Shown here: positions 8,631 through 16,777 of the stretch, piece after piece
How the letters are laid out: each line of letters opens with the position of its first letter
How positions within the stretch are numbered: the stretch's first letter is position 1
From: Salisapilia sapeloensis
Taxonomy: Eukaryota; Oomycota; Peronosporomycetes; Peronosporales; Salisapiliaceae
Length of the DNA: 38,846 nucleotides
Assembly: GCA_023334545.1 (NCBI GenBank)
Contig: JAADVB010000180.1
Location: 1-38,846, forward strand
Reading direction: 5' to 3'
Notes under the pieces: generated by a model
Databases searched by the model: none
What the model was told of the DNA's origin: nothing
The model's input: the letters and a program-made list of their open reading frames with translations, nothing else
Translations under genes and position numbers: made by a program

Positions 8631-10853
8631 ATGACGTCTCCGTCTTTACCTAGTCGGCCCATGCATTCCCCACGCAACTCGACCGGTGATACACAGTACC
8701 AACCGAAGCATACTTCCTTCACCACCTTCTTTAAACGTTACTCGTATGCTGGCTCTGCAAGCCCAGGACACAGAGACAAGCGAGTCGCACCAGCCGATGC
8801 GCTACCCCATCAAGGAACCCAGACCGTCGGACGTGGAGCACGGCGTCGTGCGAGGAGCATGGAGCTTTTGGGCGAGAACGAACATGCGAGACTCCAACGT
8901 AGCCATCGTCGAGCAATGCATCCGTGGCGATTAAAAGTGGCTGAGTTCATGCGCCATCTAGCTGTCGAACTCTTTTTCGTCATTATCGTCCTACTCTATG
9001 GTGCCTTCGTTACCTTCCAACTGACCATTGATGAAAGTGACATGTCCGAAGCTGACCACAAGGTGTACACAAGTGTCGTCGACACAACAGACATTATAGT
9101 TTGTTCTATTTTGATGCTAGAGCTACTACTAAAGCTCTTTGCTTTTGGATGGGTCTACTTGAAAGACTTCTGGATCCTCTTCGATGCCATCGTTGTCATT
9201 GCCTCCTTTGTCATGGGCATTGTCGCTGCGACGGGGTCCCAGTCCACAGTTCTACTTCGTATCCTACGTCTACGTATAGTACTTCGCATCCTTCGTATTC
9301 TCGTTGTCTTTGAACGTCTCAAGCAACAATCGCGATCGCTTAAGCGACCACACAAGCTTCAGATGTCATCTCCAGTCGAGCTAGTTTTAAATGTCTTACG
9401 AGAACTTCAGTACCATCCAGCGCTACGCAAAGAACTGCGTCAGGACATTCACTACGCCATCGATGCGATCAAGAATAATCGATTATATAACGCAGATGAA
9501 GGCATCTTGGCTGGTGAAGGTGTCGATGATGCGACACAGCAGTGGCTGATCGGTGAAGTGCTAAAAGGTGGAATGGATGCTGATGCACTCCTTTCGAACG
9601 GTCATTCCAATGACAATGTGCATGATAAGCAAAATGTGAAAAGCGCTGGTGGAAAGGATCAGGCAAGAGCGAAAGCAAAAATGTCGATCCGGTCGTCTGG
9701 ATCAATCAGTCATGATATCACCCAAAGTGGAACGAGGAAAGTATCGCTAGGTCGAGGTGCAACGATGAAAGACTTGATGCCGACATTGGACACTGCTTCT
9801 GAATTTGAACTCGAGAACCTCCTTCAGAGCGCAGATGCATGGGTTTTCGATATCTTTCGGGTTCAAATGCTGTCTGGAGGAAATGCATTGAGCTACCTCG
9901 GCTATTTTCTACTGAAGGAATATGCCAGTACAATTTTCCAGACTGACTCATTCGTATTTGTGCATTTCCTCATGGAAATCCAGCGAGGGTACGTTGACAC
10001 GAACGCTTACCATAATGCTATTCATGCAGCAGACGTCATGCAGACTGTATACTACTTCTTAATGCAGCCAGAACTCTCTCCTTTCCTCCGACCACTTGAC
10101 AAGGCGCTGGCTCTCGTCGCTGCTGCTATCCACGATTTCAAGCATGACGGCTTTAACAATAGCTTCCACATTTCCACTGCGTCTGAGATTGCTCTTCGCT
10201 ATAATGACCATGCCGTCTTGGAAAACTATCACGTAGCGCAGTCTTTCCTTGTCATGAAAGATCCCAAGCTGAACATTCTAGGAAACCTTTCTCATGAAGA
10301 GTTTAAGTACAGTCGCGACTTGCTCATTCAAATGGTACTCGCTACGGACATGGCGAAGCACTTTGAAGACGTCGCATTGTTTAAAGCCAATATACTACCA
10401 GGCCCAGAGGAAGACTTGGCGATTAAGAGTGTAGGGGACAAGAAGCTACTATTGAAAATGATTCTACACACGTGTGATGTTTCGAATCCCGCGAAAGATC
10501 GAGAGATCATGCTCAAGTGGACGGATCGTGTCGTGGAAGAGTTTTTCATTCAAGGCGATTTAGAGAAACAGTTGAATCTCACCGTGTCGCCATTCATGGA
10601 CCGGGAAACTATTGTCCTAAAAAAGATGCAAGTTGGGTTCCTCGACTTTATCGTCGCTCCGCTCTTTGGCGTTTGGGCACAAATCTTGGATAACGTTGAT
10701 GTCGTTGCGTACAAAACACTGCAGTCGAACCGCGAGTTCTGGTCGTCACTACCGGACGAGTTCAAGCCACGCCACATCAAGGACGTACTTCGAGACATGC
10801 ACTTGTATAATCGACCGACACAACCTTACCTCGCCACGATCTCCGATGAGTAG
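8631..10853 (+). CDS. Voltage-sensor domain fused to class I cyclic-nucleotide phosphodiesterase
   Basis: A single exon of 740 residues. After a basic Ser-rich N-terminus (~1-105) come four membrane helices: S1 ~111-131, S2 ~153-175, S3 ~180-202 and S4 ~207-230. S2 and S3 show the canonical E...K...D pattern (MLELLLKLFAFG, YLKDFWILFDAI). S4 carries five arginines (LLRILRLRIVLRILRIL). No pore helix follows, so it is a lone voltage sensor as in Hv1 and Ci-VSP. A ~170-residue linker leads to a PDE catalytic domain: HNAIHAAD (H461), the metal HD pair at 501-502, CDVSNP (D616) and the nucleotide-clamp glutamine Q667 in KKMQVGFLDFIVAPLF. All metal ligands I can identify are present. Expected activity is cAMP or cGMP hydrolysis at the plasma membrane; voltage control is inference. 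Confidence 0.92.
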   Translation: MTSPSLPSRPMHSPRNSTGDTQYQPKHTSFTTFFKRYSYAGSASPGHRDKRVAPADALPHQGTQTVGRGARRRARSMELLGENEHARLQRSHRRAMHPWRLKVAEFMRHLAVELFFVIIVLLYGAFVTFQLTIDESDMSEADHKVYTSVVDTTDIIVCSILMLELLLKLFAFGWVYLKDFWILFDAIVVIASFVMGIVAATGSQSTVLLRILRLRIVLRILRILVVFERLKQQSRSLKRPHKLQMSSPVELVLNVLRELQYHPALRKELRQDIHYAIDAIKNNRLYNADEGILAGEGVDDATQQWLIGEVLKGGMDADALLSNGHSNDNVHDKQNVKSAGGKDQARAKAKMSIRSSGSISHDITQSGTRKVSLGRGATMKDLMPTLDTASEFELENLLQSADAWVFDIFRVQMLSGGNALSYLGYFLLKEYASTIFQTDSFVFVHFLMEIQRGYVDTNAYHNAIHAADVMQTVYYFLMQPELSPFLRPLDKALALVAAAIHDFKHDGFNNSFHISTASEIALRYNDHAVLENYHVAQSFLVMKDPKLNILGNLSHEEFKYSRDLLIQMVLATDMAKHFEDVALFKANILPGPEEDLAIKSVGDKKLLLKMILHTCDVSNPAKDREIMLKWTDRVVEEFFIQGDLEKQLNLTVSPFMDRETIVLKKMQVGFLDFIVAPLFGVWAQILDNVDVVAYKTLQSNREFWSSLPDEFKPRHIKDVLRDMHLYNRPTQPYLATISDE

Positions 10854-10990
10854 ATCGCTACATTACCATTACCAGCGAACATGAAGTATCTACAACAGAC
10901 GATGTCAGTCATTAGGTGGGACGCAAGATGGTCGACATACTACACAACCATGCCGCATCGTACGTTATATTACCTCGCTTATAACTCGTA

Positions 10991-13519
10991 CTAGTTAGAA
11001 TTCAGCGCGTAGTATTTATTGGCCACTGGGTCGTGGTAGCACCGCAACACCGGATCGTAGATTAATTCAATCGACTCACTTGCAACCGCTGATGATTTTC
11101 CTTTCTCTTTATTTCGTCCTTCAGTGCGCAGACTCTCGGTTGACTGAAGCAGGCGCTTGATGCGTTCATTCGCTTCTTTACTATCCATCTCTTCCGTTTG
11201 GTTTGATCTTTCCAGAACAGGTGAAGCGCATTGCTTGCTCTTACGCCAGACATGGACATCTTCACCCTTTGCAGCAGACTCTTGACTGTCGCCACTCTTC
11301 TCTGGTTGATGTGCTTCAAACTCATCTCTGCTAGGACTCGCATCTTTCTCTATTAGATCTCCTATGGTATCACGAACATAAGCACAACCAGTACAAGTAG
11401 AGTAATCCAGGCAGCATTGGACGCAATTACCAAAGTCGAAACTCTCTTCATCGTCAGATCGCTCACGTTCCTCACTTTGATCTACTTGATCCGCCTTCTC
11501 TGGTTTGACTTCCAATCTTGACTGGGACTTTTGTTTTCCAAGGCTCTCGGAAGAAAGCATTATGTCTGCTCGACTGTCTTCGACACTGACATCTTGTAAA
11601 TCATTTGTAAGGTCAATTGACACACTTTCATCTACGTCTGTAAAGAATCCTTCCAAGTCCCCTTGCGATAAATCTAGATCAAAAATACGGCGACCATCCT
11701 CGTCTTTTGACTGCGGACTAGACTCATCTTCCTCATTAATACTACTATTTTCACTCTTATCTCCTTGTATTTCGTTTCTATCATCGTACACGTCCATAGC
11801 ATATGAAGCATTGGCATCTTCAAATTTAGATTTATCACCATTTGAACTCGCCACTTCACTCTTTTTCATCCTTTCATTTCTCTTCTTCGCTAACATTTCC
11901 ATCAACTCTTCGTCGTCATCACTGTCACTGTCATTCTCATCGACAGATACTTCTTTAGTGTCCTCTAATAAACCCCCGTGGTTAACCCTAGTAGACGCTA
12001 GCTCATTCGCCTTCATCTCTTCTTCCGATTGCGTTGGTTCAAGCGAAGGTTTTGGCTCAACCGTATTCAATAACGAGTCAAAGTTGAAAAGATTAGATTG
12101 TGAAGGATGCTCGTCCACGTCTTGATCGTCTTGCAAGACTGCATCTGGCCTTGACTTTGTGCTAAACGCAAAGATGGATTGGCTTGTATCGTACCCAGTA
12201 GATCGCATAGGCTGGATTCGTCTCCTGTCGAACTTGTCTTTGATATCAGTGTCTGGAATGCTAAAGACATCCTCATCCGTTGCTGGTATTTTCGTATGCA
12301 TCATAAATCGATCATGATGCTTCTTACCACTTGCATCGTCGTCATCATCTAGCACATCCAGCTTGTGTCGAATTTCGTCGAAAATCTCTTGTCGACGGGT
12401 TTCTCTATCATCCTTTCGATCCTCCTCCTGCTTGACCTCTTCCTTCTCGCTTTCTTCTTCCGACTTTACCGAAGGTTCAACAACGTTACCTTCAGTCGAA
12501 TCGGTATGCTCTGTCACCGTAACTAAATCACTACTATCGATAAGTTCTCTACCACTAGCTTGGTGATCACGTTCAGGGATTGCAAGACTAACTGGTGAGT
12601 TCGACGACGGCTTATTGAATGGACTTTTCTGTCTGGAGAGATCCTTGATACCCAAGTTTCCGCTCGGCGTTGTTTTCTCACTTCGACCACGTCCACTGAC
12701 TTTGCTTTTCCTATCTTGCATGCGGACTGTATGAGTCTGAGGTCTAACAACGTTTCTTCCTTCGACTACTTTCGGGCGGGTGGAGGCACTTTGCGATAAT
12801 CGACTTTTTGTCACAGTCGGTTGACGAGTATTTGAAATATCCATTGATCCGATTTTAGTGCTCGAGCTTGAATCATTAGGTGGAAGGAAGTACTCTGTCG
12901 GCACTGGATTACGCACTCCAGTAGCAAAAACAAATTGACGAGGAATATCTGTGGTTTGCGCTTGCTTCCCGATGGCAGGGTGATGATCAAGTAGGACAGA
13001 GCTGGTTGGTGCATCTTTCATTACAAACACGCGCTTGAGCTTGCAAGTTCCAGTGATGCTTAATGATTCAACACATCGATAGCTGCATCCTGCAGGAAAG
13101 TAAAGCTCAATCAATGCCATGAGATCGAAAACAAAGTTCATCCAAATATTTCGTGAGATTTGGGATGTCATTGGGATTTGAACGTGGAGCGCATTGAGCG
13201 TTGTCTCTCGAAATGCTGACGAGAACACAAGTCGTCGACGGACACCTTGAAAGTCAGAAAAGCTAACTTCCACCCCAAAGCTTCGTGTGAAGGGGATTTG
13301 AAGTTGGAGAACAAGAAAGCGATGGGCAAGACCAAGAGATGACGCCTTCGGTACTTGCATTCGTGTTTCCGCCCCACCAGCGAGTGCAAATGTATTGCTT
13401 CGAATCACTTTGTCAAAACCACGATTGATTTTCCCTTGTAATTTCCATTTGGATGTTGGATCTTTGCCTTGAGCGCTGAGAAGCTCGACGGATGATCCTC
13501 CTTGAAAGAAAGATGCCAT
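10991..13519 (-). CDS. CFAP20-domain-containing protein (CFAP20DC-like), ciliary
   Basis: 842 residues from the ATG at 13519 in a good ACCATGG context. Residues 1-190 match the CFAP20 fold as found in the C3orf67/CFAP20DC family: FFQGGSSVELLSAQGKDPTS, WKLQGKINRGFDK, MQVPKASSLGLAHRFLVLQL, RRLVFSSAFRETTLNALHVQ, IPMTSQISRNIWMNFVFDL and CKLKRVFVMKD. The remaining ~650 residues are mostly disordered, with long acidic/Ser tracts. Near residue ~705 a cysteine cluster (CVQCC..CTGC) occurs, and the last 20 residues read YDPVLRCYHDPVANKYYAL, like one OCRE repeat. CFAP20 proteins line doublet-microtubule seams, which implies a flagellate stage. Reading upstream of 13519 stays open but looks non-family. 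Confidence 0.85.
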   Translation of the reverse strand: MASFFQGGSSVELLSAQGKDPTSKWKLQGKINRGFDKVIRSNTFALAGGAETRMQVPKASSLGLAHRFLVLQLQIPFTRSFGVEVSFSDFQGVRRRLVFSSAFRETTLNALHVQIPMTSQISRNIWMNFVFDLMALIELYFPAGCSYRCVESLSITGTCKLKRVFVMKDAPTSSVLLDHHPAIGKQAQTTDIPRQFVFATGVRNPVPTEYFLPPNDSSSSTKIGSMDISNTRQPTVTKSRLSQSASTRPKVVEGRNVVRPQTHTVRMQDRKSKVSGRGRSEKTTPSGNLGIKDLSRQKSPFNKPSSNSPVSLAIPERDHQASGRELIDSSDLVTVTEHTDSTEGNVVEPSVKSEEESEKEEVKQEEDRKDDRETRRQEIFDEIRHKLDVLDDDDDASGKKHHDRFMMHTKIPATDEDVFSIPDTDIKDKFDRRRIQPMRSTGYDTSQSIFAFSTKSRPDAVLQDDQDVDEHPSQSNLFNFDSLLNTVEPKPSLEPTQSEEEMKANELASTRVNHGGLLEDTKEVSVDENDSDSDDDEELMEMLAKKRNERMKKSEVASSNGDKSKFEDANASYAMDVYDDRNEIQGDKSENSSINEEDESSPQSKDEDGRRIFDLDLSQGDLEGFFTDVDESVSIDLTNDLQDVSVEDSRADIMLSSESLGKQKSQSRLEVKPEKADQVDQSEERERSDDEESFDFGNCVQCCLDYSTCTGCAYVRDTIGDLIEKDASPSRDEFEAHQPEKSGDSQESAAKGEDVHVWRKSKQCASPVLERSNQTEEMDSKEANERIKRLLQSTESLRTEGRNKEKGKSSAVASESIELIYDPVLRCYHDPVANKYYALNSN

Positions 13520-13810
13520 GGTCTTATGAAGAGCCGTACTAAAAGCGTAGGATACGAAACACGAAACGGCAAGTTCTAATAATAAAATCATCTTTATATT
13601 TGGTAGGAAATATAACATACACTGAGGCTGACGAGCGTAGGATATGACTTTAAAGTCGTCCTGTTCGTGGTCAGCTTGCAAGCCTACACGCTTGGTGCAT
13701 CACAACCTTTATCGTGAGCGTCATAAAGTCTACTTGGACTGCTCTTGGGAATGTACAAATTTATGAGTTTAGTCATCTATCTACGCTCAATGTTGCGCTC
13801 GGCAGCAACA

Positions 13811-14892
13811 TCACATCCGGAGCAGCTTCGGGGGATCAGACCCGAGGTAGTAGCTCAGTCTTAGGCATATATACGTCGAAGATACCAAGTCTCCATGGCA
13901 AAAGATCATTTCAACCGACCGAGTTAATGAAGTATAAGACACCGACCAATTCGACATCCCACAGGTATTCGTAGGTTCTAAGCCATTTTCATCGCTACAA
14001 GTTAATATTTTACAGTTATGTTTGTTGAGCGAATGATCGGGAATTAAGGAAGTTTCGGGTATTATGAAAATAAGCAAGGATGAATTGGAATTGGAATCAA
14101 TGCTCAAGTCTTTGATACTTTGTCCTACTCTTACATTCTCGTTCAGATGTATTGTCCGTTCCTCTGTCATATCTTGGCGAGGAGTGATGTCGAGCACATC
14201 CTCAGAAGCCCTTCAGATTGAAGTGTCATTCGCTTTACTTGCAACATTGAGCTCTTCGCTAATTCATTGGGACAGGTACAGTGTGAGTCGCAAATATCGA
14301 TCAACTATTTCATCTACCACTGTACATAGTCTGTTCCTAAATAATAGCGAAGAGCTAACTAGCGCAAGTAAAGCGAAGAGCTCTCCGAGTCTTTCGCGCG
14401 CTTTTTCAAATTTGCACATGTCGAGCACCAGGCGTGCCTTGAAGTCTTCTCGAAAATCATTTCCTCATGGTTTGATCCGAGACGAAAACAGAAATATACC
14501 AAAACCAATAAGAGCGTGTTCGTTGCGAGGACAATCGGTATTATGTGAGGCAAAGTATGAAGCATGAGAATGAGTACGTGCAAACTGTGATCGGTATGAT
14601 GCCTTGAAAATTCCATTTTTTCAAATCGACGAAATGGTAGATTACATCGAAGGGTATACCAATCCAGGCCTATTTCGCTCCGTGACGTCATCTATATGTT
14701 GCAGCTTTCACACAGATCATCCTACAGCGAGCATGACAATGGAAACCTCACTTATAGCAGAGAATGGAGCTCGAGAGACAAGCTAAACCAAGAGTATGAA
14801 GCGGCGTGTCCATTGGCACCACCGATCACTTACCTTTGTACTCCTCGTTTGGCAAGAACGTTATATTATAGTGTTGTGTTGGGTTTCCAACG
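13811..14892 (-). pseudogene. Decayed or unresolved multi-exon gene remnant
   Basis: Minus-strand segments look protein-coding but do not assemble. (1) About 14892-14834 reads LAVGNPTQHYNITFLPNEEY up to a clean donor, GTAAGTG, and a 51-bp intron (14833-14783). (2) About 14530-14290 reads through a hydrophobic HALIGFGIFLFSSRIKP stretch, one TGA, then an amphipathic helix-like DFKARLVLDMCKFEKARERL stretch and CTVVDEIVDRYLRL. (3) About 14211-13811 is an open 130-residue frame reachable through a possible 64-bp intron. The TGA inside (2) and the missing start argue for a pseudogene; unseen introns are the alternative. I recognise no family. Confidence 0.25.
14229..14377. repeat. 33-bp imperfect inverted repeat with 83-nt loop
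   Basis: Left arm 14229-14261, right arm 14345-14377. The outer 14 bp (TTCGCTTTACTTGC) and inner 12 bp (AGCTCTTCGCTA) pair perfectly; the 7 bp between them mostly do not. About 28 of 33 positions pair. It could fold into a cruciform or hairpin, or be a fold-back duplication inside the decayed gene. Confidence 0.6.
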
Positions 14893-15122
14893 GCAAGTAG
14901 CAAACAAGATCAGCAATTCTTAACGACCGCAGAGTTTGTCAATTCGATTATCATGAGTGAAATTAAATATAGTGTACTCTTTTTTAGCAATCATAAGTTT
15001 TGACTCCTTTGAAGTTACACCTTGGCACGGTGATCTAGCATGCAACTCGTCCATTGCTATTTATACACAATGGCCCTTTTTGAATTGGCTGCAATTAAAG
15101 GGAAACGTTTCTAAACCAGACC

Positions 15123-16703
15123 ATGGACACAGGTCGAATCTCCTATTTGATTTTGTTCCTGTTGAACGCGCTTGCCGCTTCACTGATCAAATCCATTGGT
15201 GAAGGTGAACATCTTTGTCTGATTGAACTAGTGGATAATGTATTTACTTCATCTTGACTGTAGACGAGCTTTCACAGTTTGGCACGTTTGATCAGTGCGA
15301 TGGAGAACTATGCAAAGGTCATCAACTGATATTTCGAGCGAGCTTTTCAATCTCTCTGTTCTTCTTTGCTCGAACGCTTGTCTGCTACTTTGGCACACCG
15401 CAACGCATCGTTCGTTCTATTGTCGCTTTCTTCGCGATGGAAACACTAGTGTATATATTCGTGCTCGTGACGACATTCTTCATTCCTACTTGTAAGCATG
15501 AACTCTGCAATAATAGCCTACTTACCTCATTCTCACATTTGCCAGCTTTCTTTGATGGATATGCGCAATGCACCAAGTTTCTGTCGTCTATCTTTATTTT
15601 GTTCCAACTCATCATCATCGTTGATGTTGCATGTACGCATCTTCTTTCATTCATCGTCAATAGTGGCAAGCTAACGAGGTAATAGACAGCACGAGGGATA
15701 CGATTTTGGCTAAAATGGATGCAGCCGAAGAGTCTGGAAGCAAAAGCGAGCGACGCTATTTAATTTGGTGGTACGTAGCTTACTTCTCGAGAAACCATTA
15801 ATAGCATCTGAATTGCACATATAGGAAATGTTTCTACCTCGTCCTGTGTATTGCTGCCATGGTAGTCAGCGTGGCTGGAATCGTCCTATTGGTAACTCAT
15901 CTATTGCCTATCTAAGCTATAAACTTTTAACGATTGATCGGTCCGTAGTACATGTACTATAGCAAATGTACAATTGGTGTTGCATGCACAACGATCACTT
16001 TAGTTTCCGGATGTGTTTTGATAGCGCTATGTGGTAAGCTAGCAGCATGTGGTAATGGATTCACATAGCATTCATTCTTCGTGATAGTGTCAGACTATAT
16101 GGAAGTGGGACTTTTACCACCATGCATCATCTTTGGATACATAACAATGATGTGCTGGCAAGCGCTTACAAGTCATCCAGACTCATCTTGTCTACCGACT
16201 ACCCATGCGTCCAATGCGTCAGGAGAAGAATCTACTACAAGTGTAGTGGTTGGGGCTCTTATGGCAGCATTTGCAATTAGCTGGACCGGTTGGCGTACGT
16301 CTATGGCAACATCGGATATGCTTGTAAGAGAAAAAGGGTCAGCTGGGGATGTGCCGCTGTCAGTGGACGACATTAATGTAAAAAAACTAGAAAGCGGAAT
16401 GCCAAGCACGAGTGAAGAGCCGTTACAAGAGCTACGCCATTTTGGAAAAGATCCTTGGCAATTCTTTGCAATGATGTGTATAGCTGGTATCTACATGGCG
16501 ATGGCGCTGACGAACTGGGATGCTGACAGGTATCTACAATACTAATCTTGAAGCCAAGTTACTGCTAATTTTATAAAAACGATAGTACTTCACTAAACGC
16601 CGTACCAATGTGGATAAAGTTCGTAACACAATGGTGTACCATTGCTTTATTCTTTTGGACGTTGCTAGCGCCCAAAGTAGCTCCTCATCGTGACTTTAGC
16701 TGA
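15123..16703 (+). CDS. Serine incorporator (Serinc/TDE1 family) membrane protein
   Basis: Eight exons: 15123-15198, 15264-15491, 15546-15632, 15686-15770, 15825-15891, 15949-16033, 16088-16529 and 16586-16703. The seven introns are 53-65 bp and the model gives 395 residues. Family marks: FDQCDGELCKGHQLIFRASF followed by an FFFAR helix; FFIPTSFFDG; FILFQLIIIVDVA; a GLLPPCIIFGYITMMCWQAL segment before SHPDSSCLP; and the C-terminal DPWQFFAMMCIAGIYMAMAL, TNW, then WTLLAPKVAPHRDFS. About ten membrane helices. Serinc proteins sit in the plasma membrane and endomembranes and affect lipid distribution. The usual Cys-rich N-terminus is absent: only ~25 residues precede the first conserved motif, so an extra 5' exon may be missing from this model. 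Confidence 0.9.
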
Positions 16704-16777
16704 CCAAATGTAAATTTTTTTCTTTGTCTTCTATGACATACCCTTACAACGAATTGTGACAACAAAACGATTTATTC

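Larger units (their letters stand above)
13520..15122. other. 1.6-kb stretch without a confident gene
   Basis: This is the space between the 5' ends of the CFAP20DC-like and Serinc genes. It holds the coding-like minus-strand remnants and the inverted repeat listed separately. Plus-strand reading frames here are Ser-rich antisense images of those remnants. Promoters for both flanking genes should lie at its two ends, but no clear initiator was recognised. Confidence 0.5.

Noticed and set aside
11505-12125. Open plus-strand frame of 206 codons inside the CFAP20DC-like gene
   Set aside because: Almost entirely Ser/Leu/Phe, the antisense image of the acidic, Ser-rich disordered tail on the minus strand.
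13520-13681. 54-residue hydrophobic upstream extension of the CFAP20DC-like protein
   Set aside because: Family members begin close to the FFQGGSSVELL motif and the ATG at 13519 has a good context; the upstream part looks like untranslated sequence.
14064-14567. Plus-strand frame of 167 codons
   Set aside because: Ser-rich antisense image of coding-like minus-strand segments; no motif and no splice context.
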